Below are positions 1 through 7,954 of a stretch of 64,000 bases of DNA, piece by piece (the first letter of the stretch is position 1; the number at the start of each line of letters is the position of its first letter). The stretch is from positions 372,001-436,000 of the forward strand of contig NZ_CP141615.1 in NCBI RefSeq assembly GCF_035593305.1, written 5' to 3'. This DNA comes from Limnochorda sp. L945t. GTDB taxonomy: Bacteria; Bacillota; Limnochordia; Limnochordales; Geochordaceae. The position numbers and the translations under genes were made by a program. The notes below the pieces were generated by a model. That model searched no databases. It saw nothing but the letters and a program-made list of their open reading frames with translations, and was not told where the DNA came from.

Positions 1-870
1 GTGGGGCCATCGCTCCATGAGCGCACCGATCCGGCGGGAACCGGCCAGGATCAGCGCCTTCGCCAGCACCTCGGCGCGCAGCGCCCCGCTCTCCGCGACC
101 GTCGCCGAGACGACATCGGTGCGGACCGGAGCGCCGGTGCCCGGGTCGATGAGGTGGTGGGCAGGGCCCAGGGGACCGACCCACCACCGGCGCAGCCCCG
201 ACGTCGCGACGCCGCCCTGCCGGACCTCCAGGGCGATGGGGCTGCCGTCCACCTGCACGACCCAAGGGGGAGAGCCGGGGAGAGCACGGGCGGCGACGTC
301 GCCGCCGGCGTCGACGAGCGCGGCCCCGAAGCGCTGCGCCAGCCAGGCCGCCGCCGAATCAGCGGCGAGCCCCTTGACGACGCCGCCGAGGTCGAGGGCC
401 GCTCCCGGACGGATCCGCACGGCCCGGATCGCCCGGTCGAGCTCGAACGGAGGACGGCCGGCCGGGCGCGCCCCCGCCGGCGGCTCTGCCTCGTCGCCCG
501 GCGGCAAGAGGCCGGCCGGGCCACCCAGAGCGTGCCAGTCCCGGTCGTAACCATAGCGGGCGAGGGCCGGGAGCACCCCGGCGTCCACGAGCCCCCCGGT
601 GGCCTCGTACGCCCACTGGGCCGCCTCGAGCGCCCAGAAGAGCAACGGGGAGACCAGGCACCACTGCCCGGCACAGCCGGCCCGGTTGAGGCGGGAGAGC
701 TCGCTATCCGGCCGGAAGCGGCTGAGCGCCCTCTCGATCTCTTCGAACCAGGCCCGCCGCTCGGCCAGCACGCGCCGCGCCGCGTCCTCCTTCCCGGAAG
801 CCGGCCGCACCATCAGCGTGATGGTGGTCCCCATGGCGTCGAAGCTCTCACGAAGGGCGGCTGACGACAT
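1..870 (-). CDS. apbE: FAD:protein FMN transferase (ApbE), 3' end cut by window
   Basis: ApbE-family enzymes transfer FMN from FAD onto Thr/Ser of extracytoplasmic flavoproteins. The visible 290 residues include the family hallmarks: an N-terminal MGTT near residue 13, DLGGVVKGLAAD near 160-171, LVDAGGD near 186-192, a QVDG strand, and HLIDPGTGAP near 240-249, the Mg/FAD-binding core. The frame is open to base 1, so the C-terminus is missing. The ATG at 868-870 is chosen because it overlaps the end of the upstream gene by 23 bases, suggesting translational coupling. No lipobox or signal peptide is seen, so it may act in the cytoplasm or be exported by other means. The family call is confident; the acceptor protein is unknown. 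Confidence 0.93.
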   Translation of the reverse strand, partial: MSSAALRESFDAMGTTITLMVRPASGKEDAARRVLAERRAWFEEIERALSRFRPDSELSRLNRAGCAGQWCLVSPLLFWALEAAQWAYEATGGLVDAGVLPALARYGYDRDWHALGGPAGLLPPGDEAEPPAGARPAGRPPFELDRAIRAVRIRPGAALDLGGVVKGLAADSAAAWLAQRFGAALVDAGGDVAARALPGSPPWVVQVDGSPIALEVRQGGVATSGLRRWWVGPLGPAHHLIDPGTGAPVRTDVVSATVAESGALRAEVLAKALILAGSRRIGALMERWPH

Positions 871-1294
871 CGGGCACCGCCCCCGGCTGCGCCAGGCGGA
901 CTCCCGGCGCCTGCACGCTCGCGGAGGGGCGGCGGGAACCGTGCTCGTCCTTCCGCTCGTGCCCCTCCTCGTCATACTCGTGGCCCTCTTCCCCGTACCA
1001 CCCGTGCTCGGCGTACTCGTGGAAGTCGCCGTGCTCCCCGCCGTACCAGCTCCCGGACGGCGCCAGGCCTTCCGCGGCAGGAGGTTGCAGGGCGTCCGGG
1101 CGTGCGGCGCCGGCTACCGGGGGCGAGGAGGACGGCGAAGGCGCCTGTGCCGCGGAGGCGGGCGTTTGCTTCTGGCGGACGAGGCCTCCCATCACGCCCG
1201 TGAAGACGAGGATGCCGGCCGTGCCGGCCGCCCAGGGCCACCACCAGCGCCGGTTGCGCCTGGGCGGCGTGGGCCGGGTATCGGATCCAGTCAT
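848..1294 (-). CDS. Small single-pass membrane protein with His/Glu/Tyr-rich tail
   Basis: About 148 residues. A basic N-terminus (PTPPRRNRR) precedes a Trp-rich transmembrane segment (WWWPWAAGTAGILVFTG), then an Ala/Pro/Ser linker, then a strikingly acidic and histidine-rich stretch (GEHGDFHEYAEHGW, EEGHEYDEEGHERKDEHG) before a basic end. The tail would face outside and could bind metal ions; that is inference from composition. The Shine-Dalgarno AAAGGAG lies only 1-2 bases before an ATG at 1303 but 10 bases before the in-frame ATG at 1294, so 1294 is preferred. Its end overlaps the start of apbE, so the two are probably one operon. I recognise no family. Confidence 0.7.
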   Translation of the reverse strand: MTGSDTRPTPPRRNRRWWWPWAAGTAGILVFTGVMGGLVRQKQTPASAAQAPSPSSSPPVAGAARPDALQPPAAEGLAPSGSWYGGEHGDFHEYAEHGWYGEEGHEYDEEGHERKDEHGSRRPSASVQAPGVRLAQPGAVPDVVSRPS

Positions 1295-1391
1295 GAGAGG
1301 CATTCTCCTTTCCTCGGCCCATCATGCCACCCTCACCTGGAGCCAACCTGGAGAACGCCGACCGCTCCTGCGGCCCGCCCACGCCGGCTCA

Positions 1392-2915
1392 TCAGGGGCT
1401 CGAACGCCGGTGCTGCTCCCCGTCGAAGGAGAAGATCGTCTCCTTGCCGTCGACCACGGTGAGGAGGTGGACAGGGCGCCCCCACAGGCGGTGGACGTGC
1501 GGAAGGGTCTTCTCGAGGTGTTCGAGGTCCAGGACCTGGCCGTCCCACTGGTGGCGCAGCAACAGCTCCCCGGCGCCCCGGTAGTCGGCCTCCTCCACCC
1601 AGATGGAAGGGATGCCCCCGTTGGCCAGTTTCGCCGCGAGGGCGTCCCTGACGTGCTCCCAGTCGACGCTCTCCACCTGCCACTCGTCCCCCTGGTGGAC
1701 GAAGGTGAAGAGCTTCAGGTCCTCCACGACCTTCCGGCTGAGGTAGCTACGCACGAAGCTTGCGTCCGTCTCGAGCTCCCGCACCTCGAAGATCTTCTCC
1801 CGGCCCTGGCCCCCGGTCAATCCGAGCCGGCGCCGGTCCTCCTCCGAGGGATGGTCCCAGCGGGCTTCGATCGACTCGAAGATCTTCAAGCCCAGGAGAT
1901 AGGGGTTGAGGTGCAGGGGGTGCGGCTGGATGACCCCGGCGTGCATCCGGGCGAACTCCAGGGCGTCCTCCTCCCCCAGCTCCTCGTCGCGCATGAGGCG
2001 CAGGTGCCAGTACGAGGCCCAGCCCTCGTTCATGATCTTGGTCTCGATCTGCGGCCAGAAGTAAAGGGCTTCTTCCCGCACCATGGCCAGCACGTCCCGC
2101 TCCCAGGCGTCCAGGTAATCCGAGTGGCGCAGGATGAAGCCCAGCACGTCCTTCTCCGGCCGCGGGGGCCACTTGCGGGCGGGCCGAGCGGCTCCCCCGG
2201 GACGGTCGCCGCCGGCCGGTTCCCTGGGGGAGAAGCCCGCCCGCCGGCCCTCCTTCGCACCGGCGGGCGCCTCGGCCCGAGGAGAGGCAGAGGCCCTGGC
2301 CGCCTCGAGGCGCTCGTCCAGGGCCCACAGGTCGTCGTAGGGGGTCGACGGGCGTGCGGGCCGGCCCCGCTCCTGCTCGCCTGCGTCATCCTCGTCCTGC
2401 GCGGACGGGGGCCCCACGGGGTGAGGGTCCACCTGCTCGGCCAGCGCCAGGGCCGCATCGAGCAGCTGTTCGACCCTTTCCATCCCGTATCGGAACTCGT
2501 ACCGGGCGATGCGCTCCGCGTGGGCGGCCATGTTCTCCATCATGAAGCGAGAGGTACCCCGAAAGCGCCAGTTGTGCTTGAAGAAGTCACTGTGCCCCAG
2601 CACGTGGGCGATGACGAGCTTGTTCTGCAGCAGCGAGTTGCCGTCCAGCAGGAAGGCGTAGCAGGGGTCGGAGTTGACGACCAGTTCGTAGATGCGGCTC
2701 AGGTTGTAGTCGTACTCGGTCTTGAGGCGATGGAACGCCTTGCCGAAGCTCCAGTGCGAAAAGCGGGTCGGCATCCCGTAGGCTCCGAAGGCGTATATCA
2801 CGTCCGGCGGGCACACCTCGAATCGCATGTCATAAAAATCCAGGCCCTCGGCCCGCGCCCTTTTCATGATCCGTTCCGTCCACCGCTCGAGCTCGATCAG
2901 CTCCTGATCGGTCAC
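1392..2915 (-). CDS. spoVR: SpoVR family protein
   Basis: Stage V sporulation protein R homologue, 507 residues, cytoplasmic. In Bacillus SpoVR is needed for normal spore cortex; in other bacteria the family (YcgB) travels with PrkA/YeaG and YhbH/YeaH. The N-terminal YxxRFEVCPPDVIYAFGAYGMP region, GHSDFFKHN, and the NEGWASYWH motif near the middle are family signatures. A low-complexity, charged insert lies near residues 190-255. Start is GTG 2913-2915: the preceding GGAGGTGATC is a full-length match to the anti-Shine-Dalgarno, five bases before the start. The start overlaps the yhbH stop (GTGA), so translation is coupled. Biochemical activity of the family is not established. Confidence 0.95.
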   Translation of the reverse strand: MTDQELIELERWTERIMKRARAEGLDFYDMRFEVCPPDVIYAFGAYGMPTRFSHWSFGKAFHRLKTEYDYNLSRIYELVVNSDPCYAFLLDGNSLLQNKLVIAHVLGHSDFFKHNWRFRGTSRFMMENMAAHAERIARYEFRYGMERVEQLLDAALALAEQVDPHPVGPPSAQDEDDAGEQERGRPARPSTPYDDLWALDERLEAARASASPRAEAPAGAKEGRRAGFSPREPAGGDRPGGAARPARKWPPRPEKDVLGFILRHSDYLDAWERDVLAMVREEALYFWPQIETKIMNEGWASYWHLRLMRDEELGEEDALEFARMHAGVIQPHPLHLNPYLLGLKIFESIEARWDHPSEEDRRRLGLTGGQGREKIFEVRELETDASFVRSYLSRKVVEDLKLFTFVHQGDEWQVESVDWEHVRDALAAKLANGGIPSIWVEEADYRGAGELLLRHQWDGQVLDLEHLEKTLPHVHRLWGRPVHLLTVVDGKETIFSFDGEQHRRSSP

Positions 2916-4078
2916 GCCGTGATCACCTCCCTCTCGGGGGTCTGGCGGAAGAAGGCTCGCAGGGCCGGGTAGACTTCGCTCTTGTCGCGGATGGTGACCC
3001 GCACGAACCGCGGGTCTTCGATCTTCTGGTACACGGACATGAGCGTGCTGTCGCTGTAGTAGCGGGAGTTGACGATCTCCCCGTACCCGACCGCGCTCGC
3101 CCGCTCCAGGAGATCGCCCACCAGCTTGACGCAGCGGCTGTTGTCCGACGGGAAGTTGTCTCCGTCGGAGAAGTGGAAGGCGTAGATGTTGTACTCGTCC
3201 GGCGGGAAACGCTCCTCGATGATGGAAAGGGCCAGCTCGTACGCCGACGAGCACTTGGTGCCGCCGCTTTCTCCCTTGGTGAAGAACTCCTCCTCGGTGA
3301 CCTCCTTGGCCTTGGTGTCGTGCGCGATGAAGACGATCTGGACGTGATGGTACTTGGTCCTGAGGAACCTCACCATCCAGAAGTAGAAGCTGCGCGCGAT
3401 GTACTTCTCGAAAGTGCCCATGGAGCCCGAGGTGTCCATCATGGCCAGCACCACGGCGCTGGCCCGCATCTCCATCGCCTCGTCCCAGGTCTTGAATCGC
3501 AGGTCTTCGGGACGGACGGGGTAGAAGGCCGGCTCCCCGGCCAGGGCGTTGCGGCGGAACGCCTCCAACAGCGTGCGCCGCTTGTCGAGGTTGGCCATCG
3601 CCCCGTGACGGCGTACGTCGTTGAACTCGTACCCGGTGGAGACCAGCTCCGGCCGGCGCTTCTGCTGCAAGTTGGGCAGGCCCAGGTCCTCGAAGATGAG
3701 TTCGGCCAGCTCGTCGATGGTCACCTCGGCCTCGTAGTAGTCGAAGCCCGGCCGGTCCCCGGCCACGGGGCCCTTGCCCGCCTTGCCGTGCGCGCCGTCA
3801 CGGGCGATCACGTCACCCGGCCGCTCTGATCCGCTGCCGTGCCCGACGTGGCGCTGCTTGCCGGGGTCGAACCGGAAGCGGTACTCCTCGAGCGACCGGA
3901 CGGGCACCTTGACGACCTTCTTGCCGTCGGACAGGATGATGCTCTCTTCCGCCACCAGATCGGCCAGGTTCTTGCGGATCGCCTCCTTGACCTTCTGCTG
4001 GTGGCGCTGCTGGTCGAGCTGCCCCTTGCGGTGCAGCGACCAGTCTTCCCGGTTGAACAGGAACGGCACGCTTTCCAT
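2912..4078 (-). CDS. yhbH: YhbH/YeaH family sporulation protein with vWA domain
   Basis: 388 residues, cytoplasmic, matching the length of Bacillus YhbH. The family opening REDWSLHRKG is present near residue 10. The C-terminal half is a von Willebrand A-like domain with a canonical MIDAS motif DTSGSMG at 215-221 and a later SDGDN. Partner of PrkA and SpoVR: gene order prkA-yhbH-spoVR is conserved in many bacteria. A GTG at 4096 overlaps the prkA stop and could start the protein six residues earlier; ATG 4078 gives the usual family N-terminus, so it is preferred. Role is inferred from the family (sporulation/stress); no catalytic activity can be read from the sequence. Confidence 0.94.
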   Translation of the reverse strand: MESVPFLFNREDWSLHRKGQLDQQRHQQKVKEAIRKNLADLVAEESIILSDGKKVVKVPVRSLEEYRFRFDPGKQRHVGHGSGSERPGDVIARDGAHGKAGKGPVAGDRPGFDYYEAEVTIDELAELIFEDLGLPNLQQKRRPELVSTGYEFNDVRRHGAMANLDKRRTLLEAFRRNALAGEPAFYPVRPEDLRFKTWDEAMEMRASAVVLAMMDTSGSMGTFEKYIARSFYFWMVRFLRTKYHHVQIVFIAHDTKAKEVTEEEFFTKGESGGTKCSSAYELALSIIEERFPPDEYNIYAFHFSDGDNFPSDNSRCVKLVGDLLERASAVGYGEIVNSRYYSDSTLMSVYQKIEDPRFVRVTIRDKSEVYPALRAFFRQTPEREVITA

Positions 4079-4092
4079 GATCCCACGACCTC

Positions 4093-5991
4093 TCACCGGT
4101 TGAGCAGGCTACCGGCGTAGCGCACCAGTTCGTTGGCGCAGATCTCGCAGTACCCGTGCTCTTCGATGAGGCGCCGGATGACCTCGTTGAGCTTCTTGAG
4201 CTGATCGGGGTCGGGCGTGCGGGTGCTGGTGGTGACCCGGACGACGTCCTTCATGTCGCTGAACAGCTTCTTCTCGATGGCCTCGCGCAAGCGCTCGTGC
4301 GAGCGGTAGTCGAACGTCTTGCCGCGGCGGGCGTAGGTGGAGATGCGGATCAGGATCTCTTCCCGGAAAGCTTTCTTGGCGCTCTCCGAGACGCCGATCT
4401 GCTCCTCGATGGAACGCATGAGCTTCTCGTCGGGCTCCACCTCCTCGCCCGTCACCGGATCCTTCAGCTTCTGCCAGTTGCAGTACGCCTCCACGTTGTC
4501 CAGGTAGTTGTTGAAGAGGTTGCCGGCCGACTCCTCGTAGGAGTAGACGAACGCCTTCTGGACCTCCTTCTTGGCGAGCTCGTCGTACTCCTTGCGGGCG
4601 ATGGCCACGAAGTTGAGCAGCCGTTCCCGGACCTCGTCGGTGATGGACGGGTGGGAATCGAGGCCGTCCTTGAGGGCCCGTAACACGTCCAGCGGCCCGA
4701 TACACCGGGCACCCTTGGTGACCAGGGCGCTCGAGATCCGGTTGATCACGTAGCGGGGGTCGACGCCGCTCATCCCCTCGGTCGGGTGTTCGGCCCGCAA
4801 CTCCTCGACGTCCTTGGGCTTGAACCCTTCCACCTCTTCGCCGTCGTACAGTTTCATCTTCTTGAGCAGGTCCATCCCCTGCTTCTTGGACTCCTTGAGG
4901 CGGGAAAGCACCGAGAACATGGCGGCCACCCGCAGGGCGTGGGGCGCGACGTGGACGTCCCGGATCACGTCGCTTTGACGGATGAGCTTCTCGTAGATGC
5001 GCACCTCGTCGCTGACGCGCAGGTTGTACGGGATCGGCATGACGATGATGCGGGAGTGGAGCGCTTCGTTGCGGCGGTTGGCGATGAACGCCCGGTACTC
5101 TTCCTCGTTGGTGTGGGCAACGATGACCTCGTCGGCAGAGATCAGGGCGAACCGCCCCGCTTTGAAGTTGCCTTCCTGAGAGAGGCTCAGCAGGTGCCAC
5201 AAGAACTTCTGGTCCACCTTCAGCATCTCCTGGAACTCCATGAGACCCCGGTTGGCCACGTTGAGTTCACCGTCGAACCGGTAGGCGCGCGGATCCGACT
5301 CCGAACCGTAGCGGGCGATGGTGGAGAAGTCGATGCTGCCGGTCAGTTCGGAGATGTCCTGGCTCTTCGGATCCGAGGGGCTGAACGTGCCGATGCCGAC
5401 CCGCTTTTCCTCCGAGAAGACCACCCGCTCGACCGGCACCTCTTCCACCCGGCCGTGATGCTCGGTCTCCAGCATCAGCTGGCAGTGCGGGCACAGCGAG
5501 CCTTCGATCTGGACGCCGTACTCTCGTTCGAAATCGGGCCGCAGCGGCGTAGGAATCAGGTGGAGAGGCTCCTCGTGCATCGGGCACCCCTTGATGGCGT
5601 ACAGGGCGCCCTCGTCGGTGCGGGTGTACGCTTCCAGGCCGCGCTTGAGCATGCTCACGATGGTGGATTTGCCGCCGCTGACCGGGCCCATCAGGAGCAG
5701 GATGCGCTTGCGCACGTCGAGCCGGCGCGCGGCCGAGTGGAAGTACTCCTCCACCAGGCGTTCAAGAGCCCGATCGAGGCCGAACAGCTCCCGCTCGAAG
5801 AAGCGGTAGCGCTTGGTCCCGTTCACTTCCTCGACGCCGTGCGAAACGATCATGTTGTAGACGCGTGCATGGGCATGCTGCGCGACGCGAGGATTTCGTC
5901 GGACGATCTCCAGGTAGTCGGCGAAGGTGCCCTCCCAGTGGAGGGCCTTCTCCTGTTCCCGGTACTCTTCCAGTTTTCTCAGGATTTCCAT
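4093..5991 (-). CDS. prkA: PrkA AAA+ protein (serine kinase/protease of sporulation)
   Basis: 632 residues, close to Bacillus subtilis PrkA (631). The N-terminus MEILRKLEEYREQEK matches the family start, so the ATG at 5989-5991, preceded by GGGAGG at 11 bases, is chosen over two in-frame upstream starts. Walker A GPVSGGKST lies at 102-110 in the AAA+ domain; a zinc-knuckle-like CPHCQ and an upstream GCPMHEEP follow around 155-200. PrkA is described as a protein kinase or an AAA+ protease that promotes sporulation or stress responses. It is the promoter-proximal gene of prkA-yhbH-spoVR; the next gene begins at or just inside its stop codon. A long leader precedes it. Confidence 0.96.
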   Translation of the reverse strand: MEILRKLEEYREQEKALHWEGTFADYLEIVRRNPRVAQHAHARVYNMIVSHGVEEVNGTKRYRFFERELFGLDRALERLVEEYFHSAARRLDVRKRILLLMGPVSGGKSTIVSMLKRGLEAYTRTDEGALYAIKGCPMHEEPLHLIPTPLRPDFEREYGVQIEGSLCPHCQLMLETEHHGRVEEVPVERVVFSEEKRVGIGTFSPSDPKSQDISELTGSIDFSTIARYGSESDPRAYRFDGELNVANRGLMEFQEMLKVDQKFLWHLLSLSQEGNFKAGRFALISADEVIVAHTNEEEYRAFIANRRNEALHSRIIVMPIPYNLRVSDEVRIYEKLIRQSDVIRDVHVAPHALRVAAMFSVLSRLKESKKQGMDLLKKMKLYDGEEVEGFKPKDVEELRAEHPTEGMSGVDPRYVINRISSALVTKGARCIGPLDVLRALKDGLDSHPSITDEVRERLLNFVAIARKEYDELAKKEVQKAFVYSYEESAGNLFNNYLDNVEAYCNWQKLKDPVTGEEVEPDEKLMRSIEEQIGVSESAKKAFREEILIRISTYARRGKTFDYRSHERLREAIEKKLFSDMKDVVRVTTSTRTPDPDQLKKLNEVIRRLIEEHGYCEICANELVRYAGSLLNR

Positions 5992-6537
5992 GGCAGACCA
6001 GCCCTCCCAACTCATACAAGAAAACCTGGGGGTTGCAGCCCTCAGGTGAACGAATGCCGGGTCGCGCAAGGGGCCATGACTGGCCGGCGATCCGGTGGCT
6101 CGTCGTGGGAAGCGCCTGCTCTGCGATGCCTATCGAATGAAAGCCGTCGGTGGGACGATGCGCCGGTGGACGTCGAAACGGAACGGCTTGCGTGAACCGG
6201 CAGGGTACACCAAAGCCCGGCTCCGACGGGCCGGGCGCGAGCGGAACGCATCTCTTCTCCCAGGGGGAAGAGCCTGGAGCTTTTCGATGGCCCGATTGTA
6301 AGGTGCGAGGCAGGTGACCGAACCAGCTGGCCAGAACGCGCCGGGCGTCCCGGCTGGACGACGCACTCCCGATCTCGACGGTCGCCGGTAGCCCGGACAG
6401 GGCTACTACTTAGATTATACGGATCCGCTGGTTCGAATTCTACCGGCTGGCGACACTTCCTGTGAGATTTTATGCAAGGCGATGCTGCCAGGGGGTCCGG
6501 GCGGGCCGATTGCGGACGTTGCCCCTCGGCCCCTATA
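5992..6537. other. 546-bp intergenic region: leader of prkA operon and upstream of ccmE
   Basis: No convincing coding frame is visible on either strand. Read on the minus strand it holds a candidate -10 box (6414-6419) about 420 bases before prkA, a 5'-terminal hairpin at 6388-6406, a second perfect 7-bp stem near 6215-6240 (GCCCGGC / GCCGGGC), and an imperfect stem at the CTCTTC / GAAGAG pair near 6251-6271. Near its right edge is a plus-strand TATAAT just before ccmE. I found no recognisable T-box, cobalamin, SAM or c-di-GMP riboswitch core. Confidence 0.5.
6388..6419 (-). promoter_or_regulatory. Candidate prkA-operon -10 box and 5' stem-loop
   Basis: On the minus strand TATAAT occupies 6419-6414. 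A start site about 7 bases downstream (near 6407) would put the perfect 7-bp stem GTAGCCC-TGTCC-GGGCTAC (6406-6388) at the very 5' end of the transcript. No good TTGACA-like -35 is seen at 16-18 bases, so this may need an activator or be fortuitous. A 5' hairpin of this kind often stabilises mRNA. Confidence 0.4.
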
Positions 6538-6539
6538 AT
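6510..6539 (+). promoter_or_regulatory. Candidate promoter ahead of the ccm cluster
   Basis: TTGCGG (6510-6515) and a perfect TATAAT (6534-6539) are separated by 18 bases. Transcription from it would begin near 6546, just inside the longest reading of ccmE, so either the promoter is fortuitous or ccmE starts later than the ATG at 6538 (no downstream ATG/GTG/TTG is available before the membrane segment). The -35 match is poor. Confidence 0.35.
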
Positions 6540-7038
6540 GGGGCAGGCGCTCGCGGGCGACTCCGGACGAGAGCGGGCGTCCGTAGGGGGGCTTGCGGCC
6601 ATCGCGCGGCCACGCAAGCGGAAACTGTGGCATCTTCTGGGCGCTGCCGCCGTCGTGGGGGCTCTGGGTTATCTCATCGTCATGGCGGTGGGCGCCACCG
6701 GTGCCTACTATCTGACGGTGGCCGAGGCCCAGGACACGGGGATCGGCCTGGTCGGGCGCCCGGTGCGGGTGCAGGGCATGGTGGAGGGTGCCACGGTGCG
6801 GTGGGAGCCCCGCACCATGATGCTGCGTTTCTTCATGCATGACGCCGCGGATCCGGCCCGGAGGCTCGAGGTGCGCTACCGGGGAGCCCGCCCGGACGGC
6901 GTGGACGACGGGCGCACCGTGATCGCCGAGGGCCGGCTGATGCCGGGCGCGAGCGCGATCGAGGCGACCACGCTCATGGTGCAGTGCCCCTCGCGCTACG
7001 ATCCGGAGGCTCCATCCGGCAACGGGACGGGACGCTGA
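6538..7038 (+). CDS. ccmE: Cytochrome c maturation heme chaperone CcmE, CxxxY variant
   Basis: CcmE covalently holds heme on the outer face of the membrane for System I cytochrome c assembly. One N-terminal membrane anchor (residues ~30-52) precedes the OB-fold domain: GRPVRVQGMVEG, VRYRGARPDG and GRTVIAEGRL are family signatures. The heme-attachment site, normally HxxxY, reads CPSRY at 150-154, i.e. the CxxxY form known from archaea and some bacteria such as Desulfovibrio. Start uncertain: ATG 6538 (166 residues) has no clear Shine-Dalgarno; an in-frame ATG at 6472 has a weak one (GTGAG). First gene of the ccm cluster; the next gene follows after 7 bases. Confidence 0.88.
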   Translation: MGQALAGDSGRERASVGGLAAIARPRKRKLWHLLGAAAVVGALGYLIVMAVGATGAYYLTVAEAQDTGIGLVGRPVRVQGMVEGATVRWEPRTMMLRFFMHDAADPARRLEVRYRGARPDGVDDGRTVIAEGRLMPGASAIEATTLMVQCPSRYDPEAPSGNGTGR

Positions 7039-7045
7039 TGCATCC

Positions 7046-7954
7046 ATGAGGGGCCGTTGGCGCGCAGGCCGGGCCGTTGGTCTGGCCCTGTTCGTGATAG
7101 TGGGCGCAAAGGCGGCGGCCGCCGGCGCAGCGAGCGCACCGGGTGCGGCGGCGAGCGGCATCGCGATGACGGTCGAGGTGGAGCACCTGGTCATCTCGCC
7201 GGCCCCCGGGCAGGCCCGGCCCGCCTTCGACGTCCTCGACGTGTTGCGGCTCGCTCCGGGGCCGTGGTCTGCGGCGGGGCAGGCGTTACGGGTACCCCTT
7301 CCCGCCGGCTACGAGGGGCTGCGGGTGATCGACGGCCTGGTCCCTGCAAGCCTAAAGCGCCAGCCTGACGCGGTCGTGGGCACCATTGCGGCGCCGGGCG
7401 GCGGGCGGCAGGAGGGGACGACCGTAGCCATCGCCTACCGTATCGCCGCTGACGCCCTTCCCCATCCGTGGGCTGTCGAGCGCCCCTTCACGGTCGGGAC
7501 CCTGATCGTCCTCCTGGACCCGGGCCTGCAGGCGTCGGTCGTCGGAGCGTCCGCGGCCGGCACCGTCGACGTCGAAGGGCGCTCGTACCAGGCGTTCGTG
7601 CGGGAGCAGGCAGCGGCGGGGGACGCTCCCGTGCTCCTGGTGCTGGGAAGCGCCGCGGTTGCCGGTGGCGGGCGGCCGGCCGGGCTTCCCTGGAGCGTGG
7701 CAGGCGCCCTGGGCCTGATGGGGGCGGGCGCGGCGCTCGTGCTGGTGCTGCGCAGGCGGGAGCGAAGCCGTAGCCGCGTGGCCGAGGCCATCGTCGCGCT
7801 CGACGCCGAGTATGGCGCCGGGTATCTGGAGGCGGATCGGTACGAGCGGCAGCGCGCGCTCCTGCTCCGGGAGCTCGCGGGCATGGATCCGGCCACGAGC
7901 CGGCGGCCCGAAGGCGGGGACGCGGCGGCGCCCGGTAGCGGGGTCGGCCCGTGA
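7046..7954 (+). CDS. Ccm-cluster exported protein with C-terminal membrane anchor, function unknown
   Basis: 302 residues. A Sec-type signal peptide (basic start, hydrophobic LALFVIVGAKAAAAG) is followed by about 190 residues predicted to be mostly beta-strand, outside the membrane, then one transmembrane helix (WSVAGALGLMGAGAALVLVL) and a cytoplasmic tail. The tail segment LDAEYGAGYLEADRYERQRA resembles the short helical SHOCT/CcmI-like motifs that follow membrane anchors. Located between ccmE and ccmA with a 4-base overlap (GTGA) into ccmA, so it is almost certainly co-translated with the heme export genes. A role as an accessory or apocytochrome-handling factor is inference from position only. 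Confidence 0.75.
   Translation: MRGRWRAGRAVGLALFVIVGAKAAAAGAASAPGAAASGIAMTVEVEHLVISPAPGQARPAFDVLDVLRLAPGPWSAAGQALRVPLPAGYEGLRVIDGLVPASLKRQPDAVVGTIAAPGGGRQEGTTVAIAYRIAADALPHPWAVERPFTVGTLIVLLDPGLQASVVGASAAGTVDVEGRSYQAFVREQAAAGDAPVLLVLGSAAVAGGGRPAGLPWSVAGALGLMGAGAALVLVLRRRERSRSRVAEAIVALDAEYGAGYLEADRYERQRALLLRELAGMDPATSRRPEGGDAAAPGSGVGP

Noticed and set aside
1-864. 287-residue plus-strand open frame opposite apbE
   Set aside because: Arg/Gly/Ala/Pro-rich shadow of the minus-strand apbE frame with no motif; the antisense frame has clear ApbE hallmarks.
4786-6195. 469-residue plus-strand open frame across prkA
   Set aside because: Antisense shadow: His/Val/Leu/Arg-rich, no domain, and the other strand encodes the well-conserved PrkA.
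6210-6275. Possible riboswitch in the prkA leader
   Set aside because: Stems exist, but no conserved core of a known riboswitch class (T-box, SAM, cobalamin, c-di-GMP) could be found by eye.
6415-7194. Minus-strand open frame covering ccmE
   Set aside because: No domain or ribosome site, and it is antisense to CcmE.
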